Assembly: GCF_003255815.1 (NCBI RefSeq)
Contig: NC_037686.1
Span: forward strand, 54,471,888 to 54,535,887
Length of the DNA: 64,000 bases
From: Theropithecus gelada
Taxonomy: Eukaryota; Chordata; Mammalia; Primates; Cercopithecidae
Direction: 5' to 3'
The position numbers and the translations under genes are program-made. Every line of letters begins with the position of its first letter. Position 1 is the first letter of the stretch. The notes below the pieces were generated by a model. That model was not told where the DNA came from and ran no database searches. It worked only from the letters and a program-made list of their open reading frames with translations. This document shows, in pieces, positions 23,184 to 33,923 of the stretch.

Positions 23184-23458
23184 TGGCTGCAGTGGCTCAC
23201 GCCTGTAATCCCAGCACTTTGGGCGGCCAAGGCAGGTGGATCAAGAGGTCAGGAGTTCGAGATCAGCCTGGCCAACCTGGTGAAACCCCTTCTTTACTAA
23301 AAATACAAAAATTTTAGCCATGTATGGTGGCACGCACAGGTAGTCAGGAAGCTGAGGCAGGAGAATTGCTTGAACCAGGGAGGTGGAGATAGCAGTGAGC
23401 CAAGATAGTGCCACTGCACTCCAGCCTGGGTGACAGTCTCAAAAAAAAAAAAAAAAAA
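23184..23458 (+). mobile_element. Alu SINE
   Basis: The Alu begins 'ggctgcagtggctcacgcctg', slightly short at its 5' end, and ends in an A-tail. Flanks 'aaatcagagct' occur on both sides (ending at about 23178, and restarting at about 23461), a target-site duplication. Confidence 0.93.
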
Positions 23459-23519
23459 CGAAATCAGAGCTTAGTCCTCATAATAAAAGAAAAAGTCACT
23501 GGATAGAGCTCTCAGGAAA

Positions 23520-23822
23520 GTTCTTTAAAGGGATGGGCTTGGCTAGCACAGCTCCTTACCTCTGCCTTTCAGCCTCACTCCCTCCCCCATGACACCTGAG
23601 GATGCAGCAGCCATCTGGAGACCATGAAAATGAAAGCCACTTGCTATGAGAGAAGAGAAAGATAAACAGGACTTGTACTTGATGATATTTGGAACTGGCG
23701 TACTTGCCCAGAATCATCTATCCCCAGACTTTACGTTGCCTGTAACAAATAAACCCCTTCCTTGTTTAGGCCTTGTCAGTTGGGAGCTCTGTTACTTGCA
23801 GCTAAATGTAATCCTAATGGAT
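23520..23822 (+). mobile_element. Ancient MaLR-like LTR fragment
   Basis: The text 'gcagcagccatctggagaccatgaaaatgaaagccac' and the end 'ataaaccccttccttgtttagg..gagctctgttacttgcagc' resemble an old MLT1-type LTR. The related phrase 'gcagcagccatcttgtgac' occurs at 63420-63716. Confidence 0.4.
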
Positions 23823-24097
23823 GCACTCACTCTGAGCATCCAACATCTGCTAGCTCAGCTCTGTCATTCTGCCACGTATGCTAGTGACATGCATTTGCAT
23901 TTGTCTTGACTGACAACACCCTGAGCCTGCACTACTGCTATGGTACTAGACAAAATCTGTCCTTTGCCAAACTTTCTAAAAATAGTGAATCATGGTGATT
24001 ATTCCAACTTTGTTGGCTATTTAAATTCTGGAATCTTTATTACTATTGCATGTTTTATTAATTTGGTGAAATATAGTTATTAGGTATGGGAGAAAAA
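23823..24097. other. Short gene-free spacer
   Basis: Nothing recognised. Confidence 0.4.
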
Positions 24098-24930
24098 CAG
24101 TGTTGGTGTTGGTGTTGGTGTTTTCCTCACCCAGAACTTCTGACACCAGATGTGTGGGAGTTTTCCCCACACACCAAGTAAGCAATTCTCCAGAAGACAC
24201 CAACTAGGTGTCCTATAATTCAACCCAATTCTGACACTCCAACAGGTTAAGGGTTCAGTTCCATACACTGCCTCCCACTTCAGATGCCTATCACAAGCCC
24301 CAGGTTGTGTCCTGTATTTCCAGTCAACTGGCTACAAATTGGGATTCCCATGACCCCCTCCTCAAGTTTGATCAATTTGCTAGGAGAGCTCACAGAACTC
24401 AGGGAAACACTTACTTAGGTTTACCAGCTTATTATGAAGGACATTACAGAGGATACAGGTGAAGATGTGTATAGGGAAGGGTATGTGGGGAGGGTTGTGG
24501 AGCTTCTATGTCCTCTCTGGGCACACCACCCTCCAGAAACCTCCATGTGTTTAGCTATCCAGAAGCTCTCCAAACCCAGTCTTTTTGGGTTTTTATTAAA
24601 GCTTCATTACCAAGGCATGATTGATTAAATCATTGTCCACTGGTGATCAACTTAGCCTTCAGTCCCTCTTCCCTACCCTGAGGTTAGAGGCTGGGGGTAA
24701 AAGGTCCAATCTTCTAATGCCTTGGTCTTTCCATTGACCAGCCCCCATCCTGAAGCTATTTAGGGGCCCCCAGCCACCTACATTATTGAATCAGCTCAAT
24801 AACATACAAAAGACACTCTTATCACTCAGGTTTTAGGAGTATGTGTCAGGAAACCAGGACAAAGGGTTTTAGGAGCCTTATACCAGGAAACTGAGACAAA
24901 GACAAAACATGTATTTCATAATATCACAAT
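24098..24930 (-). mobile_element. ERV LTR (MER21-like?), reverse
   Basis: In reverse the order fits an LTR: 'ccaatgatttaatcaatcatgcc' type U3, then 'taaaaacccaaaaag' as a TATA-like segment, then 'catccaca..' and a degraded AATAAA near 24430. The plus-strand start carries four tandem gttggt-type hexamers (24100-24122). The family name is tentative. Confidence 0.55.
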
Positions 24931-25584
24931 AGTGTGTGATTTTTTCTGGGTTTATTTAAACCTCCTCTTCTTCCTAATACTTCATATCACGTTTTTAAGC
25001 AAAGTTGTTACACTTTCTACCTGGAGGCTGCCACAGGGGCCAATTTCATCTACTCCTTCAATTACAAAGCTAAAGTCTCTGTAAAGATCATTTTCTACAC
25101 AGAACCCTTCCCAAAGGCCCACCGTAGGCACTAGTTTTCAGTCAGAACTCATGTAACAGACTCCACAAGCTAGCTGAACGACAACAGCTTTTGCTAAAGC
25201 CCATAAATATTTGATGGTCCAACCTTAACAGTTCCTAAAGATGAAAGCACTTTGTACAGTATCAAATTGCGCCCAAAGACTCTTCTATCTGAATAGTTGG
25301 CTCTAGTCACTTTACTTACCATTCATGGGCTCTCACTCTCCCCTTGAAAAACTGGACATAAATCAATAAGAAGCAATTTGTTAAATGCATAACATGGGGC
25401 TTGTTAGTAATTATCTTCAAACCACTGTGTGTATTTGATACATATGTGGAAACGACAGAAAAGGCACCACTGCCTAAGAGTGTAACATCTTCTCAGAGAG
25501 AAGGCAAACATTGCCCAGCTGCCATGCCCACCTCTCTAGAAATAGCAACAAAGAGAAAATGCAAAAATTAACAGTAACATGGCA
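24931..25584. other. Gene-free stretch
   Basis: No element, frame or RNA gene recognised. Confidence 0.45.
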
Positions 25585-25765
25585 CTTACTATATGCTGGC
25601 TGTGCTAAGAACTTTAAATATAATAACTCATTTAATCCTCACAACAACCCTATAAGGTAGCTAGTATTATTATCATCCCTGTTACACAAATGAAGAAACT
25701 GAGACACAGATACTAAATGGTGGGGCTGAAATTTGAAAGCAGACAAATAACTCCAGAGTCCATGT
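25585..25765 (-). repeat. MIR SINE
   Basis: It is a clear reverse MIR: 'ctaagaactttaaatataataactcatttaatcctcacaacaaccctataaggtag' (shown in parts), 'gaagaaactgagacacag' and 'ctccagagtccatg'. Confidence 0.85.
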
Positions 25766-25794
25766 CTTCACCAATATATTTTACTGCCTCAGGA

Positions 25795-26230
25795 TCCCTA
25801 CTGCTTGGTGTTCATACATGTGATCTTCTCCTCTTGAGTATGGATAGGACCCATGACTTCCTTTTCACCAATAGAATATGACAAAGGTGATGGGATTTCG
25901 TTTCCATTATTACATTGCATACAGAACTGAGGGTGGCCTCTGGCCAACAATTAGCAAGGAACAGAGGCCCTCAGTCCAACAACCCTTCAGGAACTGAATT
26001 CTGCCGACAACCACGTGATCTTGGATGTAGATCCTTCCCCAGCTGAGTTTTCAGATGAGACTGCAGCTCCCGCCCACACATTAATTACACCCTTGCGAGA
26101 GTCCCTGAAACAGAGGACCCAGCTAATCCAAGCCTAGAATCCTGACCCACGGAAACTGTGAGACAATGAATGTGTACCCTTGTAGGTTGCTAAGTGTGTG
26201 GTAATTTGCTACACAGCAATAGATAATTTA
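25795..26230 (+). mobile_element. MLT2-like ERVL LTR
   Basis: The 3' half has 'cctgacccacggaaactgtgagacaatgaatg', 'gttgctaagtgtgtggtaatttgctacacagcaatagata', a typical old ERVL LTR end. The 5' half is diverged. Confidence 0.55.
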
Positions 26231-26903
26231 TAAGTATATGCTGCATCTTACTGCAGCTCTTACTTTGGAATATAAATCTGGCCCATCAAAAGTTGCCACC
26301 AAATAAGAAAACAAGATTGCCATTGTTTCTGATAATAAAAAAAAAAAAAAAAAAAAAAAAAAGCCTAAGAATATGCACCCAAAGGAGTCTAGGCAGCAGT
26401 GTAGAAGCAAATCAGTGTTTTCAAGGAGAAGAAAGATGACTGTTCTCCCATACAACACACCCCCTCCTCTGACCCTTATTAATACCTGACCTCAAGGCGA
26501 TAAAGAAAGGTAGTGGGAGAGAGCAGGCCAGTAAAGAGACGTACCTTACATCCTTTGAAGCAATTTTCAACATCCCCTGTAGTTTCTGAAGTGTTTGCTT
26601 TTAAGAATTCTATGTTTTTGCTGTCGTGTAATATTATATACAACGAGTGAGCACCTGGGATCTGAAGACCTAAGAAAAGACTGACAACCCAGGATAAGGG
26701 AAAAAGCACACAAATAACCCAGACCTAGGTAGATGTCAGCTAGAGCAGAAGCTAGCACCTAAGTAGGACATCAGTGCCAATGTGGGGGATCTGGATGAGG
26801 CTTAAGGGATCAGGCAGGTGTCAAAGGGTAGATTAAGTCACTGGTTCAGCATCTAGGGAGGAAGTGTGTGCGAGGCAGGAAGCTAAAAAGAATATGCAAC
26901 AGA
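26231..26903. other. Gene-free stretch with A-run
   Basis: A pure A-run of about 26 bases at 26337-26362 has no Alu attached. Two overlapping minus-strand frames (26479-26758) show no domain. Confidence 0.45.
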
Positions 26904-27160
26904 CGCTGGGCGTGGTGGCTCACGTCTGTAATCCTAGTACTTTGGGAGGCCATGGCAGGAGGATTGCTTGAGCTCAGGAGTTCAAGACCAGGCTAAGCAG
27001 AATAGCAGAACCTCATCTCTACAAATATTAATTAAAAAAAAAAATCAGCTGGGTATGGTTACACATGCCTGTGGTCCCAGCTACTCATGAGGTTGAGGTG
27101 GGAGGATCACTGGAGCCCAGGAGGTCAAGGCTGCAATGAGCATGATCATGCCACTGCACT
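26904..27160 (+). mobile_element. Alu SINE (AluJ-like), 3' truncated
   Basis: It begins 'gctgggcgtggtggctcacg', has the middle A-rich linker, and stops at 'catgccactgcact' without the usual tail. The following 'tttagacagagtctcactct' is a short reverse Alu-like piece. Confidence 0.88.
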
Positions 27161-28149
27161 TCTGTCTTTTAGACAGAGTCTCACTCTTAGGCAGGTCATC
27201 ATCTGATGATCTTTCTGGACAGTTCCTCCCCAGGACATGCAGGAAAGGAGTGGAAGAACCAAGCATAGATTCTTTGTGCTAGAAGGGATCTTAGCAGCCA
27301 TCTCACCATATTATTTCATTTTCCAGACTAAAAAACCGCTGAAACCCAGAGTGGTTGGTAACATGTCCAAGTTCACAAAGCTAGGTAATGGTGTGACAGA
27401 AGCAGGCGTTAGCCAGATGCTCTTCTCAATGCCACTGCAGCCAGTTAACCAATGGGGACTGAAGACCTGAGCGTTTAGCCTTATGTAGACAAGTGATACT
27501 GTGTAGCTAAGTGCTAAATTGTATGGACGGGCTATAAATGATAGAGGAGTTCTGGAGATAAATGAAAGAGGACTGGGTAATTAGAAACAACTCATGAAGA
27601 AGGCTCAATCCAACCCAATCTAGACTGTGCAGAACGAGGAGACGGTATGTATTGTTGTAAATGCACTCAGAATCTCTAAATAGTCTCAGAATCTCTAACC
27701 TTCTCATCAAGACAAAGACCTTAAACACTTTAACATCTTTCCATATTTCCCCTATTTCCCGTCTTCCAGATGTTTATCTAGTATATTATGCACAAAGGTT
27801 TTAAAATATAGGGAAAATATAGCTTATGATTTTGGACACGTTTTAATGATTTCTTTGTTCACCATTGTTTTTCTGTTCCACACCTTTTGGATTGGTTTTC
27901 TCCTGCAGGAAATATGTAAAGTTTAGTAGTTCTTTCAGGAAGGCACTCTGATAGCAAACCCTCCTAGCCCTGGTGTCCGACTATGTCTGTTTCACTCTCA
28001 CTCCTGAACAATACTTGGGGAAGGAATTATTCTAGAATTTACCCTCAGGGCTGAAGAGGCAGCTGCCAATCTGCTGGCCATTCTTTTGTGAGGGACAAGT
28101 CTTTTCTTACTGCTTGCTTATTAAGACTTCCCCCTTTGTTCTCCATGTT
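27161..28149. other. Gene-free stretch with possible MIR-like trace
   Basis: About 27285-27400 ('gaagggatcttagcagccatctcacc..cattttccagac', 'aacatgtccaagttcacaaagctag') resembles an ancient MIR/L2-type element. The rest is unrecognised. Confidence 0.35.
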
Positions 28150-28440
28150 TAGCCATTTCACTTGACTTGTTCCCCACTTCATTCAGTCTTGGCTTAAATG
28201 CCACCTCTTCAGAAAGACTTTCCTTGACTATTTTATCTACAATACCTCCTTTTACTCTAGTTTATTTTTCTTTCATAGTACTTATCTACACATGAATTTA
28301 AAGTTTATGTATATAACATATATGTGTGTATATATATAACATATATATTATATTCTACATGCATATTATATATGTGTGTGTATTCCCCCACTGAATACAC
28401 AGTACCTACAACAGGGCCTGGCAATAAATCACTAAATCAA
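28150..28440 (+). repeat. L2 LINE 3' end with internal TA/TG repeat
   Basis: The L2 pattern is 'cttaaatgccacctcttcagaaagactttccttgac', then 'cccccactgaatacacagtacctacaacagggcctggcaataaat' (shown in parts). A TA/TG microsatellite lies at about 28305-28382. Confidence 0.6.
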
Positions 28441-28593
28441 TAGCTCCTGATAAATGAACAATTATACATAGATGTGAGGTTTCATGGTGGTTGTTGAGTT
28501 CATCCTGCTCAGCATTTGGTGCTGAACCCTTTCCATCTTAACATCCGTGGTCTGGAAACGTTAGCTGTTTCTTACATTAAGTGGTTTAGGACT

Positions 28594-29396
28594 CTGTAAT
28601 AGTCATGGTTCTCCAGAGAACAGAACCAACAGGAGATATATAGAGACAGAAAGAGAGATTTTAAGGAACATGTGATTGTGGAGGGTTGGTAAATCCAAAA
28701 TCTGTGGGGTCAGCCAGCAGGCTGGAGACCTAGGGATGAATTGTAGTTCGAGTCCAAAGACCATCTATAGGCAGAACTTACATAATAGAGGCGTAATCTG
28801 CTATACTCAAAGTCTACTGATTTATTTATTTATTTATTTATTTGCTTTTTAGAGGTAGAGTTTCACTCTGTTGCCCAGGCTGAAGTGCAGTGGCACAATC
28901 ATACCTCACTGTAACCTTGAATTCCTGGACTCTAGTGATCCTCCCACCACAGCCTCCAAGCTAGCTGGGACTACAGGCATATGTCACCATGTCCAGGCAA
29001 CTTTTTAAATTTTTTTGTGGAGATGCGCTCTTGCTATGTTGCCCAAGATGGTCTTGAACTCCTGGGCTCAAGTAGTTCTCCCACTTCAGCCTCCTGAGTA
29101 GCTAGGAGTAGTGAGGATTACAAGTGCATCCCATAATACCTGATTAATTATTTTATTTTTTATAGAAACAAGGTCTTGTTGTATTGCATAGGCTGGTCTC
29201 CAACTCCTGGCCTCAAGTTATCCTCCTGGCTTGGCCAGGATTATAGGCATTAGCCACCACACCTGGCCTACTACTGATTTAAATGTTAATCTCATCTAAA
29301 AAATGCCTTCACAGAAATATCTAAAATAACATTTGAACAATATGTGGATATCACGACCTAGCCACATTGACACATAAAATTAACCTTCACAGACTC
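28594..29396. mobile_element. Ancient MER/LTR-type repeat split by a reverse Alu
   Basis: The left part ('gtaatagtcatggttctccagagaacagaacc', 'gatatatagagacagaaag', 'ggtaaatccaaaatctg') and right part ('actgatttaaatgttaatctcatc', 'cacataaaattaacc') belong to one familiar dispersed repeat, interrupted at 28825-29270. Family not named with confidence. Confidence 0.55.
28825..29270 (-). mobile_element. Three-monomer Alu, reverse
   Basis: A (TTTA)n tail is followed by three Alu arms in tandem: about 28846-29000, 29005-29135 and 29150-29266. It is flanked by an exact 11-bp repeat ctactgattta (28814-28824, 29271-29281). A normal Alu has two arms, so this looks like a trimer inserted as a unit or an Alu grown by recombination. 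Confidence 0.8.
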
Positions 29397-30437
29397 TCAC
29401 CCTAGATGGGAAGTGCTCCATTTGTGCCACCGAGCCTCACTCCTATTTTGCTTGGTGGCCTGTGTTTCCTCCCAGAGCTGCTCACTCCCAGTTGCCACCT
29501 ACCTCTGGGCTCTCCAGTGGAGTTATTTCACTCTGCAGGCTCTGGCTGCACAGAGATTTCAGTGTCCCACCATGGGCCCTGCAGACCTTCCCAGGCAGTG
29601 TTGAATCCCAGGGCCCACCACCCCTTGTCTGGTCATGAGTCCCTTGGGTCATGTGACTTCAACCCCCTCCCTCATTAATGTGAGTTTCCTCTGCATTCAG
29701 GTTCACAGAGATTTTCCTCTTGTTTTGGAATGGGTTGTATACATTTAAATTTTTTAAAGCAATATTTCATCTTATGCCAGTGGAATGGAAGGTAGGGGAG
29801 TGTACATGCTCCCTCTGGCACCTTGATTGGAGGTTGGTAGGAATTAAATGGGTCTGGGAGAGATGGCAAGGCATCCTGGGTGCAAGAGAGCAGAGAACAG
29901 ATGGGAAGAGTGTGCTCCATGGTGAGGAAAGCCAATAGCCTTTCTTGAGCATTCTCATACTGGAGCACCTGCTATGTGGTGGGAGCTGTGCAGGTGCTGA
30001 GGGCTGGGCAGGTGCTGGAGACAGTGATTACAAGACATGCGCATTCCTGTTCTCAGCAAGCTCAGCACGGAGACTGGAGTGAGCATGCTGGGCACAGTGG
30101 CAATCGGGGTTTGACAAGGAAGGGTCAGATTTTAAAGTACCTCAGGAATCTGATAAAAGATTTTGGCTTGACTTCCCAGAAAACAGATAGCTGCAGGCTT
30201 TTTGAGCATAAGGGATTCCATGCTGAAAGTGATGTTTAAGGAAGCAAATTTGACAGAGGAAACTAGAGGCAGGATATCAGTGAGAAGTAGGTGCCATAAT
30301 TCCTACCAACTCCTCGCATAATATCAATGTATGTTTCTTGTCCCAGTATAGCTTTTCGTAGAACCCCTTTTCACTTTCAAAGTGTCCTATTTGAATGATA
30401 AATTGCAAGGTCATCTAGCTAAAAGTCCAAATGTGAA
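29397..30437. other. Gene-free single-copy-looking stretch
   Basis: Overlapping frames of 60-97 codons on both strands (29406-30239) show no domain. About 29945-30060 weakly resembles an old L2/MIR-type phrase ('gagcacctgctatgtggtgggagctgtgcaggtgctg'). Confidence 0.4.
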
Positions 30438-30747
30438 TTTTTTGTTTGTTTGTTTGTTTTTGGAGACAGGGTCTTGCTCTGTCACCCAGGTTGAAGTTCT
30501 GTGGTGCCATCAGAGCTCACTGCAACCTCCCAGGCTCAAGCAATCCTCCAGCCTCAGCCTCCTGAGTCTAGGACCATAGGCATGTGTGTTTGTTTGTTTG
30601 TGTGTTTGTTTGTTTTTTGTTTTCTTTTTGTAGAGATGGGGTCTTACTATGTTGCCCAAGTTGGTCTTGAACTCCTGAGCTCAAGCGATCTTCTCCCCTG
30701 GCCTCCCAAAATGCTGGGGTTACAGGTATGAACCACCACACCTGGCC
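30438..30747 (-). mobile_element. Alu SINE (AluJ-like), reverse
   Basis: A (GTTT)n tail runs into 'ggagacagggtcttgctctgtcacccagg', then a middle (GTTT)n linker and the second arm ending 'ccaccacacctggcc'. Short similar flanks aatgtga are present on both sides. Confidence 0.93.
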
Positions 30748-30850
30748 AAGAATGTGAGCCTCTTGAGGATAGGGACTGTGGCCTCTTTGCCTTCATGCCT
30801 GAAGCACACTGTCCCAGACACATATAATAAGCATTTCACTATCTGTTGGA
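30748..30850 (+). repeat. L2 LINE 3' end
   Basis: The pattern 'gtgagcctcttgaggatagggactgtg', 'gaagcacactgtcccagacac' and 'aataagcatt' is typical of an L2 end. Confidence 0.6.
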
Positions 30851-31589
30851 AAAAAACAAACAAAACTAATAACTCTAACAAATGAATTAGAAAGCAGTTA
30901 TGAAGGTAGCAGGAAATAGAAGATGATACAGTATTTATGAAAGCAGAGTTTCAAGGAGAAGACTATGGGTAACAGAATCTTGTTCCAAGGAAAGTGAGAA
31001 CACTGGGAGAACAAAAATGAGCACAGCCTTCATGGAGACATGACCAATTCCCGGTCTGGGGTGAGGAAGGTATAAAGCAAGCCTGCAACATTCAGAGCTA
31101 ACAAATAAGAAAGCACTGAAAGACAAAGTAGGCCTTGTTAAAGGACACAGGAGCTGGCTTAAAGGGGCCCCCACTGGCCACATTTGTGTTGATTTGAGCA
31201 TCAAAAAAAGAATAATGAAGGCTTTGGATTATAAAACAGAAGGAAAAGAAAAAGAAATCCTGAGTCCATACTGTTATTGAACAAAAGGGAACAGGGGAAG
31301 CTCTTTTCTTTTAAACATAAGAACACTAATCAATGAGTATAGAAGGAACTCGAAAATGTCTACTTTGCCATCATCAACGCAATAATTGGTTGAAATGAGG
31401 CTCATCCATGCACGTGAAAACCATTGAGAGAAAAGTTGTTGGAATAGGAGAGTTGCATGGTCTCAAAACATGACTTGCAAAACCACTCCTAAAAACTTTA
31501 TAAAACTAATCAGGAAAGAAGGGAGTGGAGGAAAGGAAAGTACACCAAGCTTGCAGCACATTCAGCATTGATCACTAAGTCAGCTAACT
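30851..31589. other. Gene-free stretch
   Basis: No repeat or domain-bearing frame recognised. The minus-strand 89-codon frame (30935-31204) is anonymous. Confidence 0.45.
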
Positions 31590-32347
31590 CTCTGACCTGC
31601 TTCCTCATAGCTCTGTGGTGCCCATTGTCCTAGAATCACACAGACCCTGTCACAAGATTATAGTTCCCCTTAATTGCTTCTAGATAACAACTTGAACATT
31701 AGAAAACATTAAGTTTTCCCTATGAGATATTCCTTCATGTCCTGCATATCACTGAAACTACTATATCAGTTGGCCTGAAGGACCCCACAAGAAACTGACT
31801 CACCAAAGAATGCAGTTTCCACATCATGTTAATTTTATCCCCCTTACCCCAACCAATCTACAACCCCAATTCTCTAGTCCCTTGCCCTCCGGAATCCCCT
31901 TGAAAACCGCAGCCCAGTCAGGCTCAGTAGCTCATGCCTGTAATACCAGCACTTTCGGAGGCCAACACAGGTGGATCACTTGAGGCTAGGAGTTCAAGAC
32001 CAGCCGGGCCAACATGAGGAAACCCTGTTTCTGCTAAAACTACAAAAATTAGCCAAGTGTGGTTGCAGGTGCCTGTAATCCCAGCTACTCGGGAGGCTGA
32101 GGCACAAGAATCACTAGAACTCGGGAGGCAGAGGTTGCAGTGAGCCAAGATCACGCCATTGCACCGTAGCCTGGGCAACAGAGCAAGACTCTGTCTCCTT
32201 AGGGAGATGGATTTGAGGGTCTCCTCCCACCTCCTCACTTGGCACCCTGAGATCATTAAACTGTTTCTCAACTGCAAACCCTGCTGTCTCACTGTAATGG
32301 TTCTGTCACTGCACAGCAGGCATACAAACCTGTTGGTCTTATAACAC
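31590..32347 (+). mobile_element. ERV LTR split by an Alu
   Basis: The left part is pyrimidine-rich U3-like sequence ending near 'cttgaaaaccgcagccca'. After the Alu, 'ggagatggatttgaggg', 'cattaaactgtttctcaactgcaaacc' and a terminal 'cttataaca' look like R/U5. The left boundary is approximate and the family unassigned. Confidence 0.55.
31911..32200 (+). mobile_element. Alu SINE without A-tail
   Basis: A dimeric Alu from 'caggctcagtagctcatgcctg' to 'caagactctgtctcc'. The poly-A tail is missing, so the 3' end was lost or the copy was truncated after insertion. Confidence 0.92.
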
Positions 32348-33132
32348 TTGTTAATCACAAATAGGAAAAGATAGTTTTACAATGGAGAAATCTGGCAGAC
32401 AACATAGTAACCAAAGTTAACTTCATTAATAGCAAGACAAAATTAACATCATGATGTGATGCAACTGGAAGTACATGATGTTGTATATGTAAAATTCTTG
32501 TCAAGACACAAAACAACCAATCAATGTTTAACCTGAATCTAAACATGAAGAAACAATCAAATAAGTCCAGTAGGAGGGATATTCTACAAGATAATTGGCC
32601 TGAACTCTTCAAAAAGTTCAAATATTATGACATACCACAAAAGAGAACGAAACATTCTAGAAACTAGAATCTAGACTAAGGGAGACCAAGGAAATAAAAC
32701 AATCAAAGACAATGCATGAAGCTTATTTGGGTCCTGGATCAAAAATTAACAAGAACAACAACAGCAAAACTTCAGAATACTTTTAGGGGGACAGTTAAGG
32801 GCTTTGAATATGGACTGTTTATTAAATGATCTTATTGTTTCAACATTAAATTCCCTGGGAATAATAACGTAATTGTAGTGAATGACTTTTTATTTCTTAA
32901 GAGATACACGCGTAAGTATTTAGAGTGAAGCACTTAGATTAAAAGTCACGATAAATGCAACTTTCCTTCAAATTGCTCTGTGAAAACACACACGTGTGCA
33001 CACACAGGGGATGTAGGCAGCAAACATGGCAAAATGTTAGCAATTTGGTAAATTAAGATGACAGGTGGGTATTCATTGTATTGTTATTTCCACTTTTCTA
33101 TAGTTTGAAAACTTTTCAAGATAAAAAAAAAA
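32348..33132 (+). mobile_element. Old L1M 3' UTR-like sequence
   Basis: The course 'gaatctagactaagggagaccaaggaaataaaac', 'tcctggatcaaaaatt', and the end 'tttctatagtttgaaaacttttcaagataaaaa' with an A-tail resembles old L1M 3' UTR sequence. No frame. Confidence 0.5.
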
Positions 33133-33140
33133 AAATGGGT

Positions 33141-33285
33141 ATGCTGGGTGCAGTGGCTCACACCAGTAATACGACTAGGGAGGCTGAGGCAGGATGATCA
33201 CCTGAGGCTAGTAGTTCAAGACCAGCCTGCACAACATAGCAAAACTCTGTCTCTAAATTCAAAAATAAAAATAAATAAGGGTAAG
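33141..33285 (+). mobile_element. Single Alu arm (FLAM-like)
   Basis: One Alu arm from 'gctgggtgcagtggctcacacc' to 'aaaactctgtctctaaattc' plus an A-rich (AAATA)n tail. No second arm. Confidence 0.85.
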
Positions 33286-33308
33286 TAAAGGTCACTTATT
33301 GACATTAA

Positions 33309-33923
33309 GAGGGTGTGAGGGCTTAGAAAATTATACCCCAAAGCAAAGGCCTCAGAAGCAAAGTTTCTGTCTCTGACCTTCTCTGCCCTCCTGTCTCTCA
33401 TCCCTCATTCTCTCCTGAAGCAAGTCATAGAAACTGAAATCCCTCTTCCCCAAGGTGGGTCATAAAAACCAAAAATCTCTTTTCCCCCAAACCAGCCATA
33501 AAACCTAAAAATATTACTCTAACTTTACCCCACATTTCTGTATAAAAACTGGTCATAAAGAAATTCTCTGACCTCTCTTGTCTGTATATACATTCTAAGA
33601 CTGTTCCAGAAAGAGCTCTGCCCAATACTTGGAGGAATGGATGCTACAAATAGGCCAAGAAGAATCTGGACAGGCCTTCCTGAGTTTCCTTACTCAGTTT
33701 ACTAGCATTAGATCATATCCTTTTTGCCCAATCAGTTCTGCACAGTCTACACAGCTGTTCATTATTCATTGACTCTAAGCATAAAAATGGATACCTTTTC
33801 CTGTATGTATGGGTCTTCCTTCTAAAAAGCTCCCATGTCACATAAAACTATAACTGGATAATTTTTTATGCTTTTCTTTTTTAACTTGTCTCTTGTTGCA
33901 AGGTGTTGGTCATGACCTTTACA
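33309..33923 (+). mobile_element. ERV class I LTR
   Basis: The text 'aaattataccccaaagcaaaggcctcagaagcaaag', repeated 'ggtcataaaaacc'-like motifs, 'gcataaaaatggatacc' and a U5-like end 'gtcatgacctttaca' form a recognisable class I LTR. I could not settle its exact ends or family. Confidence 0.65.

Noticed and set aside
24098..24124. gttggt hexamer array as a telomere-like or binding-site repeat
   Set aside because: There are only about four units, at the edge of an LTR-like element, so simple slippage is enough to explain it.
31924..32358. 144-codon minus-strand frame
   Set aside because: It runs through the Alu at 31911-32200 and its translation is Alu-type text.
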